Shown: piece after piece, positions 19,372 through 27,439 of the stretch
How the letters are laid out: each line of letters opens with the position of its first letter
Numbering within the stretch: the stretch's first letter is position 1
NCBI RefSeq assembly: GCF_900105065.1
Contig: NZ_LT629749.1
Span: 2,790,001-2,854,000 of the forward strand
Reading direction: 5' to 3'
DNA from: Friedmanniella luteola
Lineage (GTDB): Bacteria > Actinomycetota > Actinomycetes > Propionibacteriales > Propionibacteriaceae
DNA length: 64,000 nt
The notes under the pieces: model-generated
What the model saw: the letters and a program-made list of their open reading frames with translations, nothing else
The model's database searches: none
Told to the model about the DNA's origin: nothing
Program-made: the position numbers and the translations under genes

Positions 19372-20081
19372 CAGCGGACCGGGGCGGCGGGCCGGGCGCC
19401 GAAGAGGGTCTGGCCCACCCGGACCGTGGTGGCGCCGTGGGCGATCGCCAGCTCGAAGTCGCCGGACATGCCCATCGACAGCTCGTCGTAGGAGCCGGGA
19501 GCCCCGTCCAGCTGCCGCAGCCGCCGCTGCAGCTCGGCGAGGCGGGCGAAGCAGGCGCCGACCGCGTCCTGGTCGTCGGAGAACACGGCCAGCGTCATCA
19601 GCCCGCGCACGCGCAGCGCGGAGAAGGGCCGGAGGCCGAGCACGAACGCCTCGACCTCCTCGGGGGCCAGGCCGGTCTTGGCGGGCTCGGCGGAGGTGTT
19701 GACCTGCACGAAGACGTCGAGCGAGCGGCCCTCCTCCTGCAGCCGCCGGTCCAGTGCCTCGGCCAGCCGCAGCGAGTCCAGGGTGTGCAGCTCGGCCGCG
19801 AACCGGAGGGCCCTGGCGACCTTGTTGGTCTGCAGGTGCCCGATCAGCGCCCACGCGAGGTCGGTCCGGTCCGCGAACTGCTCGGCCTTCTCGGCCGCCT
19901 CGGGCACGCGGTTCTCCCCGAACAGCCGCAGGCCGGCCGCGTAGGCCTCCTCGAGCACCGGGGGGCCGTGCGTCTTGGTCACCGCCATCAGCCGGACCTC
20001 GGCAGGATCGCGACGGGCGGCCCGGCACGCGGCGTCGATCCGGGCCCGCACCCGGGAGGCGCGCTCCGCGACCGACGTCAT
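19371..20081 (-). CDS. YggS family PLP-binding protein
   Basis: This 236-residue alanine-racemase-fold protein binds pyridoxal phosphate and is known in the family for PLP homeostasis rather than catalysis. The PLP Lys is in MAVTKTHG (about residue 36); further signatures are GENRVPEA, IGHLQTNK and LSMGMSGDFELAIAHG. In most actinobacteria it lies in the ftsZ-sepF region, whereas here it stands apart, next to the Asp23 operon. TACCCT 7 nt before the ATG indicates a leaderless start. Confidence 0.93.
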   Translation of the reverse strand: MTSVAERASRVRARIDAACRAARRDPAEVRLMAVTKTHGPPVLEEAYAAGLRLFGENRVPEAAEKAEQFADRTDLAWALIGHLQTNKVARALRFAAELHTLDSLRLAEALDRRLQEEGRSLDVFVQVNTSAEPAKTGLAPEEVEAFVLGLRPFSALRVRGLMTLAVFSDDQDAVGACFARLAELQRRLRQLDGAPGSYDELSMGMSGDFELAIAHGATTVRVGQTLFGARPAAPVR

Positions 20082-20088
20082 GGCCTCG

Positions 20089-20094
20089 AGGGTA
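20089..20094 (-). promoter_or_regulatory. -10 box (TACCCT), leaderless start
   Basis: TACCCT on the minus strand is 7 nt before the ATG at 20081. Confidence 0.6.
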
Positions 20095-20128
20095 GCGACC
20101 GGGCGGGCGGACGTCGGGTCCGAGGGCG

Positions 20129-20569
20129 TCAGCCCGCCACCACGGCGGCCGGCACCCCGGCCGGCACCAGGCCCAGCTCGATCGAGAGCACGCTGACACT
20201 CACCGACCCCGCCTGCAGCCCCTGCTCGGCCAGCAGCGTCCGCAGCCGGGCGCGCACCGCCTCGGCCGTCCGGCGGGCCTGCGCGTCGGGCTCGGTGACC
20301 ACGTCGACGCTGAGGTCGACGATCTCCCCCCGGCGCGTGACCCGCACCTCGCCGGTCGCACCGGTGCCGGTCGAGCCGCCCAGCCGGCGCAGCGCCGCCT
20401 GGAGGGTGGGCTCGAGCCGGACCACGCCCGGGGTCGCGAGCACGGCCGTCACCAGGGACGACGACAGGGCGTCGTCGGCGACCACCGGCTCCGGGCCGTC
20501 GGCGAGGGCCGGTTCGGCCCCACGATTCCTGTCGTCTGCGATCTTGTCGCGCGCCATCTGATCAGACAT
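20129..20569 (-). CDS. Asp23/Gls24-like small protein, last gene of operon
   Basis: This 146-residue protein has a charged N-terminus and a C-terminal alternation of beta strands and one helix (GEIVDLSVDVVTEPDAQARR to SVSVSVLSIELGL) that resembles the Asp23/Gls24 fold, though more weakly than the two upstream copies. It is probably soluble. The ATG at 20569 overlaps the preceding gene by 8 nt and has GGAGG nine bases upstream; an ATG three codons earlier is possible. It is the distal gene of the envelope-stress operon. Its specific role is unknown. Confidence 0.7.
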   Translation of the reverse strand: MSDQMARDKIADDRNRGAEPALADGPEPVVADDALSSSLVTAVLATPGVVRLEPTLQAALRRLGGSTGTGATGEVRVTRRGEIVDLSVDVVTEPDAQARRTAEAVRARLRTLLAEQGLQAGSVSVSVLSIELGLVPAGVPAAVVAG

Positions 20570-21152
20570 CGTGCACATCCTCCACCCGCAGGTCCACGCT
20601 GACCACCTCGATGCCCACCTGGCGGTCGACCTCCGCGACGATCCGGCGCCGCAGCTCGGCGACCGCGGCGGGGATGGCCAGCCCGGCGGTCACGCTCACC
20701 CCCAGCTCGATGCGCACCCGGACGCGGTCGTCCGCGGGCCGGGAGTCGGGGTCGTCCACCAGCTCGACCGCGCAGCGCCGGGCCTGCAGGCCCGGCATCT
20801 CGTCACCCGTCGCCCACACGATGCCGACCACGGCCTGCTCGCTCACCGTCAGCTCCGCGGTCAGCTCGTCGTCCCGCAGCCGGACCAGCGGGAGCCGGCG
20901 GCCGCGGCGCACCTCGGCGCGGGCGATGCTGAAGATGCTGTCCAGCACGCTGGCGCTGGTGTGCAGCGCGGGGTCGTCGCGGTCGGCCGCCGTCAGGGCG
21001 GCGGCCGCGGCCGCCAACCCGTCCAGGCTGGCGCGGGCGTCCTGGCAGAAGGGGCACCCGCGCTCGTGGGGTCCGGGCGGCTCGTCGAGGCTCTCCCAGA
21101 CCTCGTCGATGTCGCGGCCGCACCCGAGGCGCGAAGGGTCGGTCACTGCCAT
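20562..21152 (-). CDS. Zinc-type anti-sigma domain fused to Asp23/Gls24-like domain
   Basis: Residues 11-36 of this 196-residue protein match the zinc-binding anti-sigma layout: Cys11, then His29-x3-Cys33-x2-Cys36 (HERGCPFC), with the acidic helix between. After a linker, about residues 95-196 form an Asp23-like domain with RVRIELGVSV and a long helix with AAVAELRRRIVAEVDRQ. The ATG at 21152 overlaps the sigma-factor gene by 10 nt, the usual arrangement for a cognate anti-sigma factor. No transmembrane helix is seen. The frame is open upstream to 21281 but lies inside the sigma gene. The fusion is unusual, and its function is inferred. Confidence 0.78.
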   Translation of the reverse strand: MAVTDPSRLGCGRDIDEVWESLDEPPGPHERGCPFCQDARASLDGLAAAAAALTAADRDDPALHTSASVLDSIFSIARAEVRRGRRLPLVRLRDDELTAELTVSEQAVVGIVWATGDEMPGLQARRCAVELVDDPDSRPADDRVRVRIELGVSVTAGLAIPAAVAELRRRIVAEVDRQVGIEVVSVDLRVEDVHDV

Positions 21153-21799
21153 GACGCCATTCCTCTCGCTAGGTGCCGGCGGGCACGGGCCAGACGGCCC
21201 CGGACCGTGCTCGCCGGGACGCCGGTGGCGTAGGCGATCTCGGGGTAGGTCAGGTCGTGCAGCTCTTTCAGTACCCAGCACGCCCGCTGGTCAGCCGGCA
21301 GGGTGTCGAGCACCTCGTCGAGCCCGCGGAGCTGGGCGGCGACCTGGGCCAGGTCGGCCGGGCCGTGGCCGCGGACGGTGACGTCGTCGACGTGCTCCTC
21401 GAGCTCCTCCGCCGTCGCCGCCAGGTCGGTGCGCCGACGGGTGCGGGCCCGCAGCACGTTGAGGCACCGACGGGTGGCCACGTGGTAGATCCAGGCGTGG
21501 AAGGCCTGCGGGTTCGCCAAGGTGGGCAACCGGCGCCAGACCAGCACGAAGGTGTCCTGCACCACGTCCTCGGCCTCGCCCCGGTCGGCCAGCATGCGGT
21601 AGGCGAGCCGGAACATCTCCCCCTCGTAGCGCCGGACCAGCTCCTCGAAGGCCCCGAGGTCGCCGTCCTGGGCTCGGGCGACCACGGTCGCCTGGACCAG
21701 CGGCGGCCCTGACCGGACCGCCGGCTCCACCGGGCGGGCGTCGGCCGCGGCGGCGGGGGGCGGGGCGCCCACCACCGGCTCAGAAGGTGACGCGGTCAC
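21143..21799 (-). CDS. ECF-type RNA polymerase sigma factor
   Basis: This 218-residue sigma factor has region 2 (FEELVRRYEGEMFRLAYRM to DVVQDTFVLVWRRL, about residues 52-90) and region 4 with the helix-turn-helix LTYPEIAYATGVPASTVRGR (about 179-198). Region 3 is absent, as in ECF factors. A 34-residue Pro/Ala-rich N-terminal tail precedes region 2. The GTG start overlaps amaP by 20 nt and the stop overlaps the anti-sigma-like gene by 10 nt, so all three are co-translated. The operon itself is the natural candidate target. Confidence 0.92.
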   Translation of the reverse strand: MTASPSEPVVGAPPPAAAADARPVEPAVRSGPPLVQATVVARAQDGDLGAFEELVRRYEGEMFRLAYRMLADRGEAEDVVQDTFVLVWRRLPTLANPQAFHAWIYHVATRRCLNVLRARTRRRTDLAATAEELEEHVDDVTVRGHGPADLAQVAAQLRGLDEVLDTLPADQRACWVLKELHDLTYPEIAYATGVPASTVRGRLARARRHLARGMASWQ

Positions 21800-22394
21800 T
21801 GCTGCGCCGGTCGCGGCCCACCTCGACGAGGACCCCGAGGCGGTGCAGCGGGGTGCCGAGGGCCGTGGCCAGGTGGTCGGCGACGTCGCCCTGCAGGCTG
21901 CGCAGCAGCGGCTGCACTGCCGAGCGCTCGTCGGCGGTGACCTTGAGCGTGAGGTCGGGCCGGGCCACGGTCCCGCGGAGCACGGCGGACGCCCGCGACA
22001 CCCCCGGCAGGGCGGTGACCTCGGCCTCCACGGCCGCGCCGAGCACGGCCGGGTCGCAGACGGTCAACCCGGCGACCGCGTCGTCGTGCAGCCGGAACGG
22101 CTTGGCCGCGCGGGTGCGCGGCACCTGGCGGAGCAGCCAGAGCAGCCCGAGGACGGCGAGCAGGAGGCCGGCGAGGCCCACCGCGACGGGTCCGGCGGCC
22201 GAGCCGGTGAAGCCGCCGACCGCACGCGGCACGACGGCGGCGTCCGGCGCCGGGCCAGGACCCAGCCCGACGGCACCGGTGAGGACGTGGAGCTGGTCCA
22301 GCCCGGCCAGCAGGCCCAGCCCTCCCGCGACCAGCAGCGCCAGGCCGGTGACGGTGAGCCAGACCCGGTTGAGCCGGGCGGCGTTCTTCTTCAT
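21780..22394 (-). CDS. amaP: Alkaline-shock membrane anchor protein AmaP
   Basis: This 204-residue protein has two membrane helices (about 12-32 and 68-90) and a cytosolic C-terminal domain. In Staphylococcus AmaP tethers Asp23 to the membrane. Order, length and topology fit: the start MKKNAARLNRVW, the first helix, a short outer loop, the second helix with LLWLLRQVP, then a mixed alpha/beta tail. GAGAGG precedes the ATG by eight bases. It lies between DUF6286 and the sigma gene in the same operon. Confidence 0.85.
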   Translation of the reverse strand: MKKNAARLNRVWLTVTGLALLVAGGLGLLAGLDQLHVLTGAVGLGPGPAPDAAVVPRAVGGFTGSAAGPVAVGLAGLLLAVLGLLWLLRQVPRTRAAKPFRLHDDAVAGLTVCDPAVLGAAVEAEVTALPGVSRASAVLRGTVARPDLTLKVTADERSAVQPLLRSLQGDVADHLATALGTPLHRLGVLVEVGRDRRSSDRVTF

Positions 22395-22446
22395 CGGGGG
22401 ACCTCTCGGCGGAGTCGTCGGGGGTGGGAGCGGGTGGTGGAGCGGG

Positions 22447-23013
22447 TCACAGCCGGGTGCGGACCCGGACCCGCGCCGCCGGGGTCGGCTGCACGCCGGC
22501 GTCGGTGAGCGCGCGGTCGACCCGCCGGCGCACGGCGGCGGCGACGTCGGCGGTCTGCTCCGACGGGGTGGTGACGACGACGTCGACGGTCCGGCCGCGT
22601 GCGGTGGCGGACACCCGGTCGACGCCGTCGACCTCGTCGGCGGCCGTGCCGACCAGCCGGCCGAGGGCCCGACGGGTGATCGCGAACTCGGTCCGGGCGG
22701 GGCCGACCGGCCCGCGCGGCGCGGCCAGCCGCACCGTGGTGGGACGGCCAGGCGTCAGCGCGGCGACCAGCAGCACGAGACCGAGGACGACGAGACCGCC
22801 GGCCGTCGTCAGCAGGGTGGTGCTGCCCCAGGTCTGGCCACCCAGGGCCCGCCCCACGCCGCGGCCGAGGCAGGACCAGCCGCCTCCGACGAGCGCCTCG
22901 ACGGCCAACCAGACCGCGGCGGCACCGACGGCCAGCAGGACTGCCGCGACGATGCTCGCGGGGACGGTGCGGGAGGGACGGCGCCGCAGGGCGACGGTGG
23001 TCGGGCCCCTCAT
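22447..23013 (-). CDS. DUF6286 family membrane protein
   Basis: This 188-residue protein has two membrane helices (about 18-42 and 65-86) followed by a cytosolic domain with two strand-helix repeats (RVSATARGRTVDVVVTTP, ADVAAAVRRRVDRAL). It fits DUF6286, found beside Asp23 and AmaP genes in actinobacteria; the function is unknown. Topologically it is a second AmaP-like anchor. Its ATG overlaps the upstream stop by four bases (ATGA). Confidence 0.82.
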   Translation of the reverse strand: MRGPTTVALRRRPSRTVPASIVAAVLLAVGAAAVWLAVEALVGGGWSCLGRGVGRALGGQTWGSTTLLTTAGGLVVLGLVLLVAALTPGRPTTVRLAAPRGPVGPARTEFAITRRALGRLVGTAADEVDGVDRVSATARGRTVDVVVTTPSEQTADVAAAVRRRVDRALTDAGVQPTPAARVRVRTRL

Positions 23014-23423
23014 GCGAGCTCCCGCCCGCGCTGCGGGGCAGCGGGCTGCAGGGTGGTGATGGTGATGTCGACGCGGGTGACCTCCACGCCGGTCAGCTGC
23101 CGGACGCGCGTGACGACCCGGCGGCGGACCTGGTCCGCGGCCTGGCGGATGGGCGTCGGGTAGGCCACCGCGACCTCGAGGCTCACGGTGGCGGTCCGGC
23201 CGGCGAGCACGACGTCGACCGTCGGGCGCGCGGACAGGTCGCCGTGCGAGCCGACGCCGAGCAGTCCCCCCGAGGTGCCGCCGACGACGGCGATCTCGGA
23301 GGCGACCTGCCCGACGACCTTCTCGACGACCCGGCCGGCCAGCGTGGTGGTGCCCCGGGACCCGCTGGGGCGAGACCCGCGGGAGTCGGCCACCGGGGCC
23401 GGGGCCGTGCTCGTGCTGGTCAC
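23010..23423 (-). CDS. Asp23/Gls24 family envelope stress protein
   Basis: This 137-residue protein has the Asp23 core: a helix with LAGRVVEKVVGQVASEI, the strand VSLEVAVAYPTPIRQAADQV and a final strand-helix-strand with LTGVEVTRVDITI. The family forms membrane-associated arrays through AmaP-type anchors. A flexible Ser/Pro-rich N-terminus precedes it. It begins 3 nt after the 59-aa DUF2273-like gene and overlaps DUF6286 by 4 nt, so co-expression is near certain. Confidence 0.88.
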   Translation of the reverse strand: MTSTSTAPAPVADSRGSRPSGSRGTTTLAGRVVEKVVGQVASEIAVVGGTSGGLLGVGSHGDLSARPTVDVVLAGRTATVSLEVAVAYPTPIRQAADQVRRRVVTRVRQLTGVEVTRVDITITTLQPAAPQRGRELA

Positions 23424-23426
23424 GCG

Positions 23427-23606
23427 TCAGCGCCGATCAGCGGGGCTGACGAGGGCGCGCACGTCGAGCTTGCCCTCCAGCACCCGGCCGATGACCAGTC
23501 CGACGGCTCCGAACAGCACGACGACGACGAACGGCCCGAAGCCGCCGAAGGCGACCACGACACCGAGCACGAGGCCGACGAGGACAGCGGTCTGGGTTGA
23601 GGACAT
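23427..23606 (-). CDS. 59-aa DUF2273-like small membrane protein
   Basis: This frame encodes two close hydrophobic segments, TAVLVGLVLGVVVAFGGFG and FVVVVLFGAVGLVIGRVLEG, then the basic tail KLDVRALVSPADRR. The closing GRVLEGKLD matches actinobacterial DUF2273 proteins, which are regular partners of Asp23. AAGGA precedes the ATG by about nine bases. It lies 47 nt after the first Asp23 gene and 3 nt before the second. It is short enough for automated callers to miss. Probably a membrane hairpin that helps anchor Asp23. Confidence 0.82.
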   Translation of the reverse strand: MSSTQTAVLVGLVLGVVVAFGGFGPFVVVVLFGAVGLVIGRVLEGKLDVRALVSPADRR

Positions 23607-23653
23607 GAGGGGTGATCCTTCGGTTCTGCGGGAGGTGGAGGGCGGGGCGGGCG

Positions 23654-24163
23654 CTACTGCAGCTTCGAGTCGCTGCTGCCCGACGTCGTGGCCGGGTCGT
23701 CGTCGTCCTCGGGCAGGTGGACGTCGGTCACGTTGACGTTGACCTCGAGCACCTCGAGGCCGGTGCCGTGCTCGACGGCCGAGATGATGTTCTGCCGGAT
23801 GCGCTCGCTGACGTCGGCGATGGCCACGCCGTACTCGACGACGATGCTGACCTCGATGGCGGTCTGGCGCTCACCCTTCTCGACACTGACCCCGCCGCCG
23901 ACGTTGGTCTGCGAGCCGGGGATCCGCTCGGTCAGCTGGTTGAAGGCGCGGCGCGCGGCGTTGCCCATCGAGTAGACCCCGGGCACCTCGCGCGCGGCGA
24001 TGCCGGCGAGCTTCTGCACGACCGTGTCGGCGATCGTGGTGTCGCCGTGGACGGTGTGCAGGGCGTCGAGCTGCTTGGGCGGCTGCGGCTCGCCGACGGC
24101 CTCGCGGGCGTCGCGCGCCCGCAGCTCCTGGGTGGTGGCCGGCAGGCTGGCGGTCTGGCTCAT
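23654..24163 (-). CDS. Asp23/Gls24 family envelope stress protein, first gene of operon
   Basis: This 169-residue protein is the most canonical Asp23 of the cluster: DTTIADTVVQKLAGIAA, REVPGVYSMG, ATSIE-like AIEVSIVVEYGVAIADVSER, and ISAVEHGTGLEVLEVNVNV, followed by an acidic, Ser-rich tail. Asp23 proteins coat the inner membrane face and respond to envelope stress. GAGGAGCAACCAG precedes the ATG. It heads the eight-gene minus-strand operon; the promoter should lie in 24164-24290, where no unambiguous box was found. Confidence 0.93.
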   Translation of the reverse strand: MSQTASLPATTQELRARDAREAVGEPQPPKQLDALHTVHGDTTIADTVVQKLAGIAAREVPGVYSMGNAARRAFNQLTERIPGSQTNVGGGVSVEKGERQTAIEVSIVVEYGVAIADVSERIRQNIISAVEHGTGLEVLEVNVNVTDVHLPEDDDDPATTSGSSDSKLQ

Positions 24164-24235
24164 CTGGTTGCTCCTCGGTCAGGTCAGGACGTTCCCTACA
24201 CCTGTCATGAGGACGCGACCGGGGGAACCGTCACG

Positions 24236-24278
24236 CCCCGGCTGCCGGTTCTTCCCGACCGTCCTTCGGAGCCCGGGG
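24236..24278. terminator. Possible terminator hairpin after the VWA operon
   Basis: CCCCGGCT (24236-24243) can pair with AGCCCGGGG (24270-24278) with one bulged base. It lies just after the VWA gene stop and before the Asp23 operon. Confidence 0.3.
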
Positions 24279-24293
24279 CGCGCCGGATGGCCG

Positions 24294-25298
24294 TCAGGGC
24301 CAGCGGGCGCCGAGCGAGATCATCCCGAAGGCGGCGAGGACGGCCAGCGCGAGGCCGAAGCCGGCGTAGCGGGAGGTGACCTCCTGGTCCACCTTCTCGG
24401 TGCCGACCGAGCTGCCGATGTCCTCGTAGACCTCCTTGAGCTGCCCGGCCGACGTGGCCGTGTAGGCCTCGCCGCCCGAGACCCGGGAGACCCGGGCCAG
24501 CTCCGAGCGGTCGACCGGCACCGGCTCCCGGCGGCCGCTCACCTCGATGTAGCCGTCGGCGGTGCCGTAGGCGATCGTGTAGATCGGCACGTCCTGCGCC
24601 TTCGCCGCCTCGGCCGCCTCGGAGCTGGACCGGCCCACCTGGGTCTTGCCGTCGCTGAGCAGGACGATCCGGGCGGGCACCACCGCCTCCGGGTCGTCGG
24701 GGTCCGGCGGCACCTGGGCCAGCGCGGCCAGCGAGGTGTAGATGCCCTCGCCGATGGCCGTCGACGGCTGCGGCTGCAGGGCCTGGATGGCCGCCGTCGC
24801 CGCGCCCCGGTCGAGGGTGGGCGGCACGAGCGTCGTGGCGGTGCCCGCGAACGAGACGACCGCGACGTTGAACTTGGGCGGCAGGCTGGTGACGAAGTCC
24901 TCCGCCGCCGCCTTGGCCGCCTCGATCCGGTTCGGCTCCACGTCGGTCGCCTCCATGGACAGCGACACGTCGATGGTGACGACGATCGTCGCCCGCTCCC
25001 GGGGCACCGACACCTCGTCCTTCGGCTTCGCGAACGCCAGCGTCAGCGTCGCCAAGCTGAGGATCGACAGCCCGACGGCCACGTGCCGCAGCCACGTCCG
25101 GTCCCGGGGGATGACGAGGTCGAACATGGTCCGGCCGATCGCGGCCCGCCGCCGGCGCCCGCGGCGGACCAGCCCGAGGTAGAGGCTGACGAGCGCGGGG
25201 ATCAGCAGCAGCAGCCAGAGCCGGCTCGGCTCCAGGAACGACAGCATCGGCACCAGGGCGGGCGCCGTCGGCAGGGCCGTCAGGATCGCGGTCGTCAC
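24294..25298 (-). CDS. VWA domain membrane protein (second copy)
   Basis: This 334-residue BatA-like protein has two N-terminal membrane helices with the basic loop LVRRGRRRRAA between them, a von Willebrand A domain with the MIDAS motif in TIDVSLSMEATD, and a C-terminal helix ending LGARWP. The MIDAS binds a divalent metal and usually mediates protein contacts with MoxR-type chaperone systems. GTG 25298 overlaps the upstream TGA by 4 nt (GTGA). It is a tandem paralogue of the preceding gene. Confidence 0.88.
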   Translation of the reverse strand: MTTAILTALPTAPALVPMLSFLEPSRLWLLLLIPALVSLYLGLVRRGRRRRAAIGRTMFDLVIPRDRTWLRHVAVGLSILSLATLTLAFAKPKDEVSVPRERATIVVTIDVSLSMEATDVEPNRIEAAKAAAEDFVTSLPPKFNVAVVSFAGTATTLVPPTLDRGAATAAIQALQPQPSTAIGEGIYTSLAALAQVPPDPDDPEAVVPARIVLLSDGKTQVGRSSSEAAEAAKAQDVPIYTIAYGTADGYIEVSGRREPVPVDRSELARVSRVSGGEAYTATSAGQLKEVYEDIGSSVGTEKVDQEVTSRYAGFGLALAVLAAFGMISLGARWP

Positions 25299-26281
25299 GG
25301 CCACCGCGCTCCGAGCGAGATGGCGCCCAGCGCCGCCAGCACCGCCAGCGCCAGGCCGTAGCCGGCGAACCGCGCGGTGACCTCCCGGTCGGCCTTCTCG
25401 TAGCCGACCTCGGAGCCGATGTTCTCGTAGACCGTCTGCAGCTGCTCCGCGGTGGCTGCGGCGAAGTACTCCCCACCGCTCAGGTCGGCCACCTCCTGCA
25501 TCTCCTGGTGGTCGACCGGCACCGGCTCCCGCTTGCCGTCCAGGTCCACGTAGCCGTTCTCGGTGCCGTAGGCGATCGTGTAGACGGGCACCTGCGCGGC
25601 GCCCGCCTCCGCCGCCGCCTGCTGCGGGGCCCGGCCGACGGTGTTGGCGCCGTCGCTCAGCAGGACGATGGCGCCCGGCGCCACCGACTCCGGCTTGTCG
25701 GGGTCCTTCGGCGCCTGGCTGAGCGCCCGCATGGCCGTCGCGATCCCCTCGCCGATCGCGGTCGACTCCTGCAGCTGGATGCTGCGGATCGCGTTCTCGA
25801 CCGTGTTGTGCGCGGTGGTCGGCGGCACGAGCACCGAGGACGCCCCGGCCATCGAGACCACCGACACGTTGTACTTCTCGGGCAGCTGGGCGACGAACTC
25901 CGTCGCCGCCTGCTTGGCGGCGTCGAGCCGGGTCGGCTTGACGTCGGTGGCCTGCATGGACAGGGAGGCGTCGATCACCAGCACGACCGTCGCCCGCTCC
26001 CGCGGCACGTCGACCTGGGTCTTGGGACGGGCGAACGCCGCCGTCAGGGTGATCAGGCTGAGCAGCGACAGGGCCACCGCGACGTGCCGGCGCCACTGGG
26101 ACTGCTTGGGCACCACGACCTCGAGCATCGAGGTGTTGGTGAACCGCATCCCGCGCCGGTTCTTGCGCCGCATGGCGAAGAGGTAGGCGGCGACCATCAG
26201 CGGGATGACCAGCAGGATCAGCAGCCGCTCGGGGTCCAGGAACGCGAGCTGCGGCACGAGGCCGAGGGCCCGCCCGGTCAC
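25295..26281 (-). CDS. VWA domain membrane protein (first copy)
   Basis: This 328-residue BatA-like protein has helices at about 17-36 and 66-85, the MIDAS motif in VIDASLSMQATD, and a C-terminal membrane helix ending LGARWP, the same end as its paralogue. The GTG start at 26281 has CGGAGG about six bases upstream and lies 16 nt after the DUF58 gene. The arrangement MoxR-DUF58-VWA-VWA is the classical MoxR operon; the client proteins are unknown. Confidence 0.88.
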   Translation of the reverse strand: MTGRALGLVPQLAFLDPERLLILLVIPLMVAAYLFAMRRKNRRGMRFTNTSMLEVVVPKQSQWRRHVAVALSLLSLITLTAAFARPKTQVDVPRERATVVLVIDASLSMQATDVKPTRLDAAKQAATEFVAQLPEKYNVSVVSMAGASSVLVPPTTAHNTVENAIRSIQLQESTAIGEGIATAMRALSQAPKDPDKPESVAPGAIVLLSDGANTVGRAPQQAAAEAGAAQVPVYTIAYGTENGYVDLDGKREPVPVDHQEMQEVADLSGGEYFAAATAEQLQTVYENIGSEVGYEKADREVTARFAGYGLALAVLAALGAISLGARWP

Positions 26282-26297
26282 GTCGTCCTCCGGCGCT

Positions 26298-27431
26298 TCA
26301 CTTCGTCACTCCCTGGGGCGGTGCGTGGAGCATGCTCGCCACGCGGCGGTAGGCCAGGACGAACCTGGCGATGTCGGCGACCCAGTCCTGGTCGGTGCGC
26401 AGCTGGATGTGCCCGACACCAGCACGACGAAGGGCGATGCGGATTCGTTCCCGCTGGGCGGCGCTGGCCGCGTCCATCCGGGCCCGGGCGTCGGGGTCGG
26501 CGGTGTTCACGTAGCGCTCGAAGTCGGTCTCCGGGTCCCGGATCAGCATGTCCCCGACGTCGGGGAACTCGACCTCGCGGCGGTCCACCACCTCGACGGC
26601 CAGCACCTGGTTGCGCACCCCGAGGCGGCGCATCGCCCGCTCCCACTCGGGCTCGACGTTGGGGTCGAGCTCGTGGTCGCCCGGGGTCAGGAAGTCGGAG
26701 ACGACGACGCGGAGGCCCCGACGCCGCTGGGTCCGGGACAGCTGCTCGATCCCGGCGGTGAGCGACATGGAGCCGGTCGCGTGGTCGGGGACGAAGGGTT
26801 CGGTGAGCATGGAGCGGAGGAGCCCGTACAGCGCGGAGCGGCCGGAGCGGGCCGGCAGCCGGCGCAGCGCGTCCGGGCGCATGACGTAGCCGCCGAAGCG
26901 GTCCCCCATCTTCTGGCTCAGGAAGCCGATGGTGGCGATCGCGGCGATGCCGAGGTCCCGCTTGGTGACGCCCTCGGTGCCCCAGTTCATCGACGGGGTG
27001 ACGTCCAGCAGCGCCCACACCTCGAGCTCGCGGTCGGACATGGTGTCGCGGACGTAGGGCACGGTCGTCCGGGCGGTGACGGCCCAGTCGATCTTGCGGA
27101 CGTCGTCCTCGCCGGCGATGTAGGCGCGGGCGTCGTTGGTCTCCGAGCCAGGTCCGGGCAGCAGGCCGAGGTGGTCGCCGTGCAGGTAGCCCTCCAGCCG
27201 CCGGACGATCGTCAGCTCCAGCCGGCGCAGCGCGGCCTCGGGCGCCAGCTTGTTGAGCGGGATGGTGGCCCGGGTCGGCTCACCGACCACCGACGCGACG
27301 GCCCCGTGCTGCTGCTCGAGGGCGGAGGGCGGCCGCATGCCGACGGCAGCACCGGGTGCGGCGAACCCCACCGCGCCCGCGGGCCGGCCGGTGGGCGGCG
27401 GGAACGCCGGACCCGCGACGGGAGTCGACAC
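26298..27431 (-). CDS. DUF58 domain protein
   Basis: This 377-residue cytosolic protein has a Pro/Ala-rich N-terminus (1-45) and a VWA-like DUF58 domain with the family motif RKIDWAVTART and LLDVTPSMNWG. DUF58 proteins accompany MoxR ATPases in protein or metallo-complex maturation. It starts 8 nt after the MoxR gene stop and is followed 16 nt later by the first VWA gene. Its own membrane helices appear absent, unlike many DUF58 proteins. Confidence 0.88.
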   Translation of the reverse strand: MSTPVAGPAFPPPTGRPAGAVGFAAPGAAVGMRPPSALEQQHGAVASVVGEPTRATIPLNKLAPEAALRRLELTIVRRLEGYLHGDHLGLLPGPGSETNDARAYIAGEDDVRKIDWAVTARTTVPYVRDTMSDRELEVWALLDVTPSMNWGTEGVTKRDLGIAAIATIGFLSQKMGDRFGGYVMRPDALRRLPARSGRSALYGLLRSMLTEPFVPDHATGSMSLTAGIEQLSRTQRRRGLRVVVSDFLTPGDHELDPNVEPEWERAMRRLGVRNQVLAVEVVDRREVEFPDVGDMLIRDPETDFERYVNTADPDARARMDAASAAQRERIRIALRRAGVGHIQLRTDQDWVADIARFVLAYRRVASMLHAPPQGVTK

Positions 27432-27439
27432 GGGTCGGC

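Noticed and set aside
18964-20199. Long minus-strand frame running from yggS into the S9 peptidase gene
   Set aside because: It crosses the REP-like repeat, giving the typical SKGPSTGSG translation, and shadows two well-supported genes.
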